Source of the DNA: Williamsia sp.
Lineage (GTDB): Bacteria; Bacteroidota; Bacteroidia; Chitinophagales; Chitinophagaceae
Direction: 5' to 3'
Length of the DNA stretch: 64,000 bases
Assembly (NCBI GenBank): GCA_015069695.1
Contig: JADCRZ010000029.1
Coordinates: 1-64,000, forward strand
The position numbers and the translations under genes are program-made. The notes under the pieces were generated by a model. That model saw only the letters and a program-made list of their open reading frames with translations. It was not told where the DNA came from and ran no database searches. Of the stretch, positions 17,735 to 26,277 are shown piece after piece (the stretch's first letter is position 1; each line of letters starts with the position of its first letter).

Positions 17735-19657
17735 CTACCACTGCCAACGGACAAAAGCTTCCATGGCCTCGTACTCGGCAAGGCCCAATTTGTTATACAG
17801 GCAGGCCGTTGCCTTGTTACGGTCTTCGGCCCGTTGCCAGAACTCACGGCTGTCGCTGCCCTGGAACACTACGCCGTCTTTTTGCGACTGGTGCTTAAAA
17901 ATGCCGGCCCGCTTTTTTAATACCTGGTCGGGACTCATGGGTACGGCCATTTCAATAAGATCAATGTCCCACTCCGCCCAGGCACCTTTGTACAGCCAGA
18001 TCCAACAATCTTTCATAAAAAGCTTTTCTTTCAGCCCTTTTACTGCCGCAAAAATTCCATCAAGACAAACTTTGTGCGTTCCGTGCGGATCGGCCAAATC
18101 ACCTGCCGCGTAAAGCTGGTGCGGCTGCACGGCTTCAATCACTGCGGCAATAATGGAAATGTCTTCGGCGCCGATGGGCTTTTTGTCAATCGTGCCCGTT
18201 TCATAAAATGGCAGGTCAAGAAAATGTACCTGCTCCATAGGAAAACCCACAAAACGACACGTGTTCTTGGCCTCGCCTCTTCTAATCAACCCTTTTACAT
18301 AGCGCAGGGCAGGGATATCCTTTTCGCCATTCTTTTTTATTTTCAGAAAGGCACACGCCTCTTCGTATATATCGTTTGCTTGCGGCGACCGGATGCCAAA
18401 CTTTGCGTTGTAATCCCTTACAAATTCTATAAAGCGAAAGGCTTCATCATCGGCCACGGCAATATTGCCGGTTGTTTGGTAGGCTACGTGTACTTCGTGT
18501 CCCTGATCCACCAGCCGCTGAAACGTGCCGCCCATAGAAATGATGTCATCATCAGGATGCGGTGAAAAGATCAGCACTCTTTTTATTGCGGGTTGTGCCC
18601 GTTCGGGGCGATATGTATCATCAGCACCGGGCTTGCCTCCAGGCCAGCCGGTAATGGTATGTTGCAACCAGTTAAACACTTCGATATTGATGTCATAAGC
18701 CTGACCGTACAGCGCCAGCAAATCGCTCAATCCGTTCTCATTGTAATCGTTGCTGGTGAGCTTTAAAATAGGCTTACCTGCCGTTAAGGCCAGGTGCGTA
18801 ACCGCTTTTTTGATCAATTGCTTGTTCCATACAACGTTATCAGTAAGCCAGGGCGCTTTCTTCCGTGTCAGGTCCAAAGCTACAGTTTCGTCGATCACGA
18901 ACGAAACATTGTGATGCCCCTGCAAATAAGAGGCCGGCACGAATTCAGTAACGGGACCTTCGACGGCTTGCCTTATAATGCCGGCTTTATGCTCGCCCCA
19001 GGCAAGAAGCACGATTCGTTTTGCCTTTAAAATAGTACCCACACCCATGGTGATGGCCTTGCGGGGAACGTTGGCAAGTCCGCCGAATTCAACAGCTGCG
19101 TCAAAGCGGGTCACGTGGTCAAGCGTAATGAGGCGGGTGGCGGAACTGCTGTGCGAACCGGGTTCGTTAAATCCAATGTGCCCGTTGCGGCCGATGCCGA
19201 GCAGTTGAAAGTCAATGCCTCCGTATTCCTCTATCCTTTTTTCGTAGCGCGCGCAATTCATTCTCACCAGTTCCTGTGGCGTGTCGCCTGACGGAATATA
19301 GCAATGCTCCTGCAAAATGTCAATGTGCCGGAACAGGTTTTCCTGCATGAAGTGGTGATAGCTTTGCAGCGCATCGGCCTGCAACGGATAATATTCATCG
19401 AGATTAAAGCTCACCACATTGCGGAAGCTTAGCCCTTCTTCCCTGTACAGCCTTACCAGTTCGGCATACACCATTTTGGGCGTGGAACCAGTGGCTAAGC
19501 CCAGAACGGCACATTCGCCCCTTTGCTGCTTTGTTTTTATCAATGCAGCTATTTCCCCCGCTACGGCTTTCGACGCTTCCTGTGCGGAGGCATATATCTG
19601 CGCGGGAACTTTTTCATAAGAGATGAGGTTTTGCAGAGTGCGTGTTTCTGTCAACAT
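17735..19657 (-). CDS. nagB: Glucosamine-6-phosphate deaminase fused to a PIG-L family deacetylase-like domain
   Basis: A 640-aa fusion. Residues ~20-280 are a NagB isomerase/deaminase with D87/E88 in VSFNLDEYYPL and H160/E165 in GRNGHIGFNEPGS, the catalytic motifs converting glucosamine-6-phosphate to fructose-6-phosphate and ammonia. Residues ~355-640 are PIG-L/LmbE-like with SPHPDDD (H367 region) and a later PHGTHKVCLD metal-site-like motif. It is cytoplasmic, with no signal peptide. This two-domain form is known in Bacteroidota. The gene is divergent from the sugar permease across two LacI operators. The role of the second domain is uncertain; deacetylation of an amino-sugar derivative is inferred. 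Confidence 0.9.
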   Translation of the reverse strand: MLTETRTLQNLISYEKVPAQIYASAQEASKAVAGEIAALIKTKQQRGECAVLGLATGSTPKMVYAELVRLYREEGLSFRNVVSFNLDEYYPLQADALQSYHHFMQENLFRHIDILQEHCYIPSGDTPQELVRMNCARYEKRIEEYGGIDFQLLGIGRNGHIGFNEPGSHSSSATRLITLDHVTRFDAAVEFGGLANVPRKAITMGVGTILKAKRIVLLAWGEHKAGIIRQAVEGPVTEFVPASYLQGHHNVSFVIDETVALDLTRKKAPWLTDNVVWNKQLIKKAVTHLALTAGKPILKLTSNDYNENGLSDLLALYGQAYDINIEVFNWLQHTITGWPGGKPGADDTYRPERAQPAIKRVLIFSPHPDDDIISMGGTFQRLVDQGHEVHVAYQTTGNIAVADDEAFRFIEFVRDYNAKFGIRSPQANDIYEEACAFLKIKKNGEKDIPALRYVKGLIRRGEAKNTCRFVGFPMEQVHFLDLPFYETGTIDKKPIGAEDISIIAAVIEAVQPHQLYAAGDLADPHGTHKVCLDGIFAAVKGLKEKLFMKDCWIWLYKGAWAEWDIDLIEMAVPMSPDQVLKKRAGIFKHQSQKDGVVFQGSDSREFWQRAEDRNKATACLYNKLGLAEYEAMEAFVRWQW

Positions 19658-19801
19658 AATACGATGCTTGATTCAAATTATTTAGCGTGATTCATTCCAA
19701 TCCCTAAAAGCGGTTCTTCCATTGAGTGCACCACCAGGGCATTTACGCGAATGCAGGTTAATGAATTTCAAACTTAGAAAAATAAAATACAGAAACGCTG
19801 T

Positions 19802-19839
19802 GCAAACGTTTGTACAAAATGAGGTTGCGCAAACGTTTG
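19802..19839. promoter_or_regulatory. Pair of LacI-family operators between nagB and the sugar permease
   Basis: Two copies of CAAACGTTTG occur at 19803-19812 (within GTGCAAACGTTTGTAC) and 19830-19839 (within GCGCAAACGTTTGTCC). Their centres are 27 bp apart. They lie between divergent genes, where binding could control both. Confidence 0.8.
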
Positions 19840-19881
19840 TCCCCACCGCAAGAAGGAAGCTTTGTTATATTTAGCATTGAA

Positions 19882-21198
19882 ATGAAATCTATGCAACAAC
19901 CAAATTCTTCCAACCGCTATGCTATTGTCATTATTGGCATTTTATTTTTTGCTTTTGGATTTGTGACCTGGCTGAATGGCACCCTGATTCCGTTTCTGAA
20001 AATTGCTTGTGAATTGCAAAACGACATACAGGCATTTTTGGTAACATTTGCCTTTTACATGGCGTATTTCTTTCTGGCCATCCCTTCTTCATACGTACTG
20101 AAGAAAACCGGCTTTAAGAATGGAATGGCATTGGGATTGGTGGTGATGGCAGCGGGTTCGCTGCTGTTTATACCGGCTGCCGGCAACCGCAGTTTCGCAC
20201 TCTTTCTGACCGGCTTGTTTGTACAAGGCACCGGGCTTGCGCTTCTGCAAACGGCCAGCAATCCGTACATCAGCATTGTCGGTCCCATTGAAAGCGCTGC
20301 CAAGCGCATCAGCATCATGGGTATTTGCAACAAAATAGCCGGTATGCTGAGCCCGATCATTTTGGGTGCACTGGTACTGAAAAACATTGGAGAATTAAAC
20401 GAAAAACTGGCATCATCCACCAATGCGTCGGACAAAGCAAATTTGCTGAACGAGATGGCAGCAAAAGTGATTACACCCTACCTGATTATAGCAACCGTTC
20501 TGCTGCTGCTGGCGCTGATGATTTACAAATCTTCCTTACCCGAAATTGATGCGGAAAAAGAAGAAGCCGATACGCAGTCAACTCCACAAAAGCAGAACGT
20601 CTTTCAATTTTCCCACCTGCTGCTCGGTGTGCTTTGCCTATTTTTATACGTAGGTGTGGAAGTAATGGCCGGTGACGCTATTGGCATGTACGGAAAGGAG
20701 CTCGGGCTTCCGCTCGACAGGACAAAATATTTTACTTCCTTTACGCTATTTGCCATGCTGGTTGGTTATGTGATCGGTATCTTCACCATCCCGAAATACG
20801 CTTCGCAACAAAAGGCGCTGGCTGTTTCTGCCATCATAGGCATGATATTTTCCATTGGCATCTTTGTCAGCAGCGGCTATACGGCTATTACCTTTATTGC
20901 CTTGCTGGGTCTTTCCAATGCGTTGATGTGGCCTGCTATTTTTCCGTTAGCCATCAGCGGGCTTGGGCGGTTTACCAAAACCGGTTCGGCCTTGCTGGTC
21001 ATGGGCATTGCGGGGGGTGCACTCATTCCGCTTTTGTATGCAACGCTAAAAGACAAAGGCATTTCTTCTAACCACGCGGCATTTTTTATATGCACGTTTC
21101 CATCTTATCTATACATCTTATATTATGCAGTGATAGGCCATAAGGCAGGAAAGAAAACCGTAAAGAAGAATATGACCTCGCTACCTGAACTGGTGTGA
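19882..21198 (+). CDS. Sugar MFS transporter (FucP/NagP-like)
   Basis: A 12-helix major facilitator of about 438 aa. The start is placed at the ATG at 19882 (19891 is also possible), because a longer frame from 19810 would run through the operators. It has the FucP-family opening (YAIVIIGILFFAFGFVTWLN) and a run of helices through residue ~420, including GTGLALLQTASNPYIS and NKIAGMLSPIILGALVL. FucP and NagP members take up fucose, glucose/galactose or N-acetylglucosamine by proton symport across the inner membrane. The divergent NagB gene and the shared operators favour an amino sugar or galactose as substrate. Confidence 0.88.
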   Translation: MKSMQQPNSSNRYAIVIIGILFFAFGFVTWLNGTLIPFLKIACELQNDIQAFLVTFAFYMAYFFLAIPSSYVLKKTGFKNGMALGLVVMAAGSLLFIPAAGNRSFALFLTGLFVQGTGLALLQTASNPYISIVGPIESAAKRISIMGICNKIAGMLSPIILGALVLKNIGELNEKLASSTNASDKANLLNEMAAKVITPYLIIATVLLLLALMIYKSSLPEIDAEKEEADTQSTPQKQNVFQFSHLLLGVLCLFLYVGVEVMAGDAIGMYGKELGLPLDRTKYFTSFTLFAMLVGYVIGIFTIPKYASQQKALAVSAIIGMIFSIGIFVSSGYTAITFIALLGLSNALMWPAIFPLAISGLGRFTKTGSALLVMGIAGGALIPLLYATLKDKGISSNHAAFFICTFPSYLYILYYAVIGHKAGKKTVKKNMTSLPELV

Positions 21199-21230
21199 TA
21201 GCGAACAGTACGGCTGGCTCCGCCCTCTTT

Positions 21231-22742
21231 TTATTTCGTGCCCTGTTTGTATATTCCAAATGCAGATAAGGTTGGATTTGATCTTGAAGACAAAATCCGA
21301 AGACGCAGTTTGCCCGCTGTCACAGGAGTAAATCGCAACAGGCGTTTGTAACCGACTGTTGTTCCTTCGGTCGCTTTTTTCCATTGGCCGCCTTCTTGAT
21401 ATTCCAACACAAATTTTTCGATGCGCTGACCCAGCGCAATGTTTTCCTGCAAAAGCAACACATCAAATGTTTTTGAACCCTTCAACATATATTCAATCAC
21501 TGCCGTTGTGTCTTTGCCGTTAGTTGTCCAATAGCTTTTGTAGTCGTTATCCAGCATTGCACCGGCATGACGCCCGTTTTCTGATTTGATTGTTGCACCA
21601 GTGGCAAGGTTGCCAGAAAAGGTCTGGTCAAGCAGTTCTTTCCATACCAGCAAGTGGTGTGCATCGCTATCATGCACGAGGCCCCTTGCATCAGGGGGAA
21701 TATTCAAAAGCAACACACCGTTTCTTCCTACCGAATTGTAGTAAATGTCCAGGAGTTTCTCCGGGGTTTTTATCTTGTCATTTTCTTTTTCATGAAAGAA
21801 CCAGCCAGGCCGTATGGATACGTCTGTTTCCGCAGGATACCATGCCAGGCCTTTTGCATACTTTATTTTTTCACGACTACCCAAATCATCGCCCCGCATA
21901 TCGCCTTGCGGCCTGAAGGCAATGCCTTGTTGTGATTTTTCCGCAATGGCTTTTGTATCCAGATTATTTACCGGCACCACGCTCCATTCCTGCTCCCGTC
22001 CGTAGCCGGTTTCGGTGCCTACCCAACGCACATCAGGCCCCATAATGGCAATAACTGCAGCAGGCTGCAGTCTGCGAATGAGCCTGTACCAGCGGTCAAA
22101 ATCATACACCTGTTTTTTGCCGTTCGGTCCTTCACCGTTGGCACCGTCAAACCACACTTCATCCACACGGCCATAATCCGTAAGCAGTTCGGTGAGTTGG
22201 CTTACAAAGAACGTGTTGTATTCCTCCGTTCCATACACAGGAGCGTTCCGATCCCAGGGTGAGAGATAAACACCAAACCCAACCTGATATTCCCGGCAGG
22301 CAGCGGCAACTTCTTTTACCACATCGCCTTTACCGGCTTTCCAGGGGCTGCTTTTTACCGAATGGACAGTTGTTGCCGTAGGCCAGAGACAAAAGCCGTC
22401 GTGATGTTTTGCCGTGAGAATGACCTGTCTGATGCCGGCTTCTTTTGCTGTGCGCACCCATTGCCTTGCGTCGAATTGTGCAGGGTTGAAAAGCTTCGGG
22501 TCTTCTTTGCCATCGCCCCATTCACGACCGGTGAAGGTGTTGATGCCGAAGTGAAAAAAACCGGTCACTTCCAGCTGTTGCCACCGCAGCTGTTGTGCTG
22601 AAGGAACAACCTGCGCTGCTTTGCGGACTATATCGGCCCCGGTATCAGTAGGCTGAAGGAACACAAAGTTTTTACGGATCGCTTGCGGGGAAGCGTAAAG
22701 CGAAACAAGAAAAAAACCAAACAGTAAAGACCTGCTTTTCAT
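21231..22742 (-). CDS. GH29 alpha-L-fucosidase with C-terminal F5/8-like domain
   Basis: About 503 aa from the chosen ATG at 22742, which starts a signal peptide (MKSRSLLFGFFLVSLYASPQ); frames from 22763 and 22805 would bury it. The GH29 barrel shows GFFHFGINTF, TAKHHDGFCLWPT and the nucleophile D199 in GRVDEVWFDGANG. The C-terminal ~130 residues (NLATGATIKSENGRHAGAML) form an F5/8 type C-like carbohydrate-binding domain. It removes alpha-fucose, probably in the periplasm. It is the last gene of the susC-susD-heparinase-GH88 set and converges with the permease gene. Confidence 0.9.
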   Translation of the reverse strand: MKSRSLLFGFFLVSLYASPQAIRKNFVFLQPTDTGADIVRKAAQVVPSAQQLRWQQLEVTGFFHFGINTFTGREWGDGKEDPKLFNPAQFDARQWVRTAKEAGIRQVILTAKHHDGFCLWPTATTVHSVKSSPWKAGKGDVVKEVAAACREYQVGFGVYLSPWDRNAPVYGTEEYNTFFVSQLTELLTDYGRVDEVWFDGANGEGPNGKKQVYDFDRWYRLIRRLQPAAVIAIMGPDVRWVGTETGYGREQEWSVVPVNNLDTKAIAEKSQQGIAFRPQGDMRGDDLGSREKIKYAKGLAWYPAETDVSIRPGWFFHEKENDKIKTPEKLLDIYYNSVGRNGVLLLNIPPDARGLVHDSDAHHLLVWKELLDQTFSGNLATGATIKSENGRHAGAMLDNDYKSYWTTNGKDTTAVIEYMLKGSKTFDVLLLQENIALGQRIEKFVLEYQEGGQWKKATEGTTVGYKRLLRFTPVTAGKLRLRILSSRSNPTLSAFGIYKQGTK

Positions 22743-22867
22743 TTTTTTGATTTTCGTGAGCATATGATGTTGTACAGTTCGTTTCAGGGATCTTTGTACC
22801 GGCATTATACTGCCGTAAAAGATACAGGTCCATGCGGGACTGGAATAAAATTGCCAGGTGTGAAGGC

Positions 22868-24121
22868 TTATTCCCCAAACAATTGTTTTCCCTCCAACAT
22901 CATATTATACCGCTTCATTGCCTCCAGAAAATAATAATCGGCATAGACCAATGGCACGTTTATCTCGCTGCTGTGGGGGAGGCTGCCGACGCTCTGCATC
23001 AGCAAAAAATTACCATTGGTGCCCAGGTTTGCCCGGTAGTCCGGACCTGCCAGTGAATGCAGCATTTGCACAGCTACGGCCTTATAATTTCTGCTATGCC
23101 TGCCGGGATAAGAGCTCAGTTCCAGCAGTGCAGAAGCCGTAACGGCGGCTGCAGATGCATCACGATATTTAGGAGAACTGGGTTTTGCGTTCGATTTCAA
23201 CCCGGGAATATAACCTACTTCACCAATGTTAAAATCCCAGTACGGAATTTTATCGGCAGGAAGGCTTTTGTGGTTAATAAAAAAATCACCCATGCCCTGG
23301 GCTGTTTTTAAAAAACGCTTGTCTTTTGTTTCCCGATACGCCATGGTGAACCCATAGATGCCCCAGGCCTGCCCCCGTGCCCATGTAGAGTTATCGGAAT
23401 AGCCCTGTGCCGTTTCCCGGCCAACCACTTTTCCCGTGACCGTGTCATAACACACCACGTGATAAGAGCTGTAATCTTTTCGTACCTGGTTCTTCATGGT
23501 GTGAAGGGCATGTGAAACGGCAATTTTCCGGAAAGAAGCATCGCCGCTGGCCTTTGACGCAAAAAACAACAGCTCAAGGTTCATCATGTTGTCGATGATA
23601 ACCGGGAAGGAGTAGGTTTTGTCTCCGTGCCACGACTTGAATTCGTTCCAAGATTTGATGCAGCCGGTAATTGAATCATACCTTGTGCTTAACGAGCGGG
23701 CCGCCTGTACAAGAATGTCTTTGTATTGTATGTTGCCGGTGAGCCTGTATGCATTACCGTAGCTGCAATACATCATAAAGCCAAGATCGTGATGCTGCGT
23801 AAAATCCTTGAGCGGCTCAAGGCGTTCCGTCCATTTGACGGCAGCGGTTTTTAACGCCGTGTCTTTTGTGTATTCGTAGGCGTACCAAAGGCTGCCGGGA
23901 AAAAAGCCCGGTGTCCAGTCGTACATATTGGTTGTGACAAGCTTCCCTGTTTTCGTGGTGCGGGGAAAGCCTGCCGTTTTTTCCGTTTTGTTCAGCATGC
24001 TTTTTAATTGCACATCTGCATAGGAAAAATTATCCTTCACAAAGGCCAACTCCTTCTCACCGGCTTTAAAGGACTGGATTATAAAACATACAACCGTTAA
24101 GGTGAGGACAAATCGTTTCAT
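22868..24121 (-). CDS. GH88-family unsaturated glucuronyl hydrolase
   Basis: A 417-aa protein with a signal peptide. It has the (alpha/alpha)6-barrel motifs of GH88: HHDLGFMMYCSYG with D112 and PVIIDNMMNLELL with D177, the two catalytic aspartates, plus STWARGQAWGIYGF. The enzyme hydrates the 4,5-unsaturated uronic acid left by polysaccharide lyases and frees it from the oligosaccharide. It sits directly downstream (38 bp) of a heparinase-like lyase, the expected metabolic partner, and before the fucosidase. Confidence 0.93.
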   Translation of the reverse strand: MKRFVLTLTVVCFIIQSFKAGEKELAFVKDNFSYADVQLKSMLNKTEKTAGFPRTTKTGKLVTTNMYDWTPGFFPGSLWYAYEYTKDTALKTAAVKWTERLEPLKDFTQHHDLGFMMYCSYGNAYRLTGNIQYKDILVQAARSLSTRYDSITGCIKSWNEFKSWHGDKTYSFPVIIDNMMNLELLFFASKASGDASFRKIAVSHALHTMKNQVRKDYSSYHVVCYDTVTGKVVGRETAQGYSDNSTWARGQAWGIYGFTMAYRETKDKRFLKTAQGMGDFFINHKSLPADKIPYWDFNIGEVGYIPGLKSNAKPSSPKYRDASAAAVTASALLELSSYPGRHSRNYKAVAVQMLHSLAGPDYRANLGTNGNFLLMQSVGSLPHSSEINVPLVYADYYFLEAMKRYNMMLEGKQLFGE

Positions 24122-24159
24122 GCAAAACTGGATTTATTTTTAAAATGCTTTCCGGCCAT

Positions 24160-26127
24160 TCAGATTTTACGAATGGCGATTTTGTATTTTCCCGACCTGC
24201 TTTTTTTTCTGGCTACCAGCTGCAGGCGGTACAGCTCGTTGCCCCACACACCGGAAAGGCGGGCATCGGTTTGCGGAACCACGTCGACCATGGCGGCAAA
24301 TACTGCCGGGTCGTATTGAAGTTGCACACGGCAGCCTTCTTTTTCCACGACCGCCGTTCCTTCATGACTGATATCGGGTTTAGCCCAGGTCATAAAATTT
24401 AACTGATTGGGAGCTTTCGCTTCGACAAGTTCAAAATCATCTTCAAGGATAAGGCCCGTAGCCGAAAGGGTATAACGGCGTTTCCAGTACTTCGCTCCGG
24501 CGTCTTTGCCGTATGCACCTGCAATGTCAAGGGAGAAGGTCGAACGCTTTGGGTCAAAAAATACCTCGCCTGCCTGGTATTCTGCGCCAAATTGTTGTGG
24601 TTTTCCGTTTATCAGCGGAAGGTTATGATAATTGCTTTGCATGGTCCAGATGCTGTAGCGTTCATTGCTGAAGGTTTGCCTTGTGTAAGTACCAACGCCT
24701 GCATCAATAAAGACGGGTGTTTCATTAACGTAAAGCGAGAAGGTGCCTATATCGTTGTGATTGTGGCTTTCGTTGTTGTGCCCTCCCTTCGCCGCAAAGA
24801 AAAAACCCTCTTTGTTTTTCAAAAAACATACCTGCGTTTGCAGATACCAGGTGTATGCCGCATTGCTCAGGCCCGGCTTTGCCGCAACCAGTTCTTTCTC
24901 GCACGCAATGTTTTCAATGGTCCGGAAGAAATCACGGCCTTCATTCACCGCCCCCTTGTCGCTTCGGCGGCTTTGAAGATAAGCGGCAAATTCCTGCATT
25001 TCGGTACTGCCGGTCGCTTTTCCATACCGGTAAATCAACCCGGCTTCGCCCCCGCCTTTTGCCGAGGCATCCGCAAAATTCACCACCCAGTCCTTGCCCA
25101 CATAACTGCGCGAAATGTACTCGCCCATGTTCCGCACGATCGGCTTGGTAAAGAGGCTCACTTTACCGCCCGTGGCATCGCTCAATAATTGCAGGTAATC
25201 GTATAGCTTGCCGGCGGCATGTCCCCAATACGAGGGGCCTTCTTCGCAGGCGCCGTCTTCCTTTACATAATTGATAAATCGGTCAACGCTGATCATGGTG
25301 CGGTAAACGGCGGCAGCCAATTTCTCTTTGTCTTCTTCCAGCAGCAAAAAACAGGCAAGCACGTTGGCATTGCACCAGGGATTCCAATTGTTTACCAGGA
25401 TGCCCGGTTTGTCATCAAAAGCCTGCCACCAGTAATCGCTTCTCGCCGTATAAGGATCGAGGATCCTGTCCTGTATGTTCCGGCGAACTTTTGACGAAAT
25501 AACCGGGTTGACCTTGTCCCATTCGTTGTGAAAAAAATACCAGGTCCAGGATAAAAAAGAGCCCAGGTCGCCAGACGTAAGATCGATGATCTGCTCCCGG
25601 TTATCGGGCAGGGAACGCTTTGATTTTTGCGCGGTCAGATGGGCCGATAAAACCCAGGACGACATCTCGCAGGCCTGCCATACGCCGTCAATGATCTGGT
25701 TCATGAAACGGCCTTTGCCTTCGGCCAATTCGGCAAATACCAGCCGGCTCAGGGCTGCATTATTGGCGCCAAACGGGCCTTCCATCGCTACACGGCTGCC
25801 GCTGCGTTCGTATTCAAGATAGTCCGAAGCGGTGATTACCTTCCACTGATAAGCAAGGTTGGCTTCGCCATCCTTTATCAGGTCATTTTTTAACGCACCG
25901 GTAAAAACATCCCACCCTTGCCTGTTTTCATAGGCAGGATATTTTATCCAGCCTGTTTTTGAAAGCAGGCTTTCCTTTACCTGTGCAGGTGTTGCGCTTT
26001 TCTGCAGCAGGTTGCGGGATTCGTAGGCCAGGGCGCTTTGCAGGATCGCCGGAAAAACCAGGGATAAAAAAAGCCGGCGAAAAAATAAGCCCGAGCCTCT
26101 GTTTTTATAAAATATCATGTACTTCAA
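24160..26127 (-). CDS. Heparinase II/III-family polysaccharide lyase-like protein
   Basis: A 655-aa protein with an N-terminal hydrophobic export signal (LFLSLVFPAILQSALA). The N-terminal alpha/alpha toroid has NNWNPWCNANVLACFLL and DGACEEGPSYWGHAAG; the C-terminal beta-sandwich (PF07940) has GGHNNESHNHNDIGTFSLYV, carrying the His residues typical of the family. Such enzymes cleave uronic-acid polymers by beta-elimination. The exact PL family and substrate cannot be told by eye. The downstream GH88 hydrolase and upstream SusC/SusD pair support a role in uronic-acid glycan use. Confidence 0.88.
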   Translation of the reverse strand: MKYMIFYKNRGSGLFFRRLFLSLVFPAILQSALAYESRNLLQKSATPAQVKESLLSKTGWIKYPAYENRQGWDVFTGALKNDLIKDGEANLAYQWKVITASDYLEYERSGSRVAMEGPFGANNAALSRLVFAELAEGKGRFMNQIIDGVWQACEMSSWVLSAHLTAQKSKRSLPDNREQIIDLTSGDLGSFLSWTWYFFHNEWDKVNPVISSKVRRNIQDRILDPYTARSDYWWQAFDDKPGILVNNWNPWCNANVLACFLLLEEDKEKLAAAVYRTMISVDRFINYVKEDGACEEGPSYWGHAAGKLYDYLQLLSDATGGKVSLFTKPIVRNMGEYISRSYVGKDWVVNFADASAKGGGEAGLIYRYGKATGSTEMQEFAAYLQSRRSDKGAVNEGRDFFRTIENIACEKELVAAKPGLSNAAYTWYLQTQVCFLKNKEGFFFAAKGGHNNESHNHNDIGTFSLYVNETPVFIDAGVGTYTRQTFSNERYSIWTMQSNYHNLPLINGKPQQFGAEYQAGEVFFDPKRSTFSLDIAGAYGKDAGAKYWKRRYTLSATGLILEDDFELVEAKAPNQLNFMTWAKPDISHEGTAVVEKEGCRVQLQYDPAVFAAMVDVVPQTDARLSGVWGNELYRLQLVARKKSRSGKYKIAIRKI

Positions 26128-26145
26128 CGTTTTTTTGAAGGTCAG

Positions 26146-26175
26146 AAAAGCACCCGCTTCCGTGGAAACAGGTGC
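26146..26175 (-). terminator. Hairpin between susD and the lyase gene, terminator or attenuator
   Basis: On the minus strand GCACCTGTTTCC pairs with GGAAGCGGGTGC (12 bp with two G-T wobbles) across 2 nt and is followed by TTTT. It lies in the 150-bp gap between the susD stop and the lyase start. It could reduce transcription of the enzyme genes relative to susC/susD. Confidence 0.6.
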
Positions 26176-26277
26176 TTGCGGTTACCGGGGAGAGCCCTGT
26201 TGATTATTCTTTTTCTACAATCTTTTTTCAGCCAGTACGAAAATGTTGCGCCCCCGCTGCAGAGAGCCATCCGCTCC

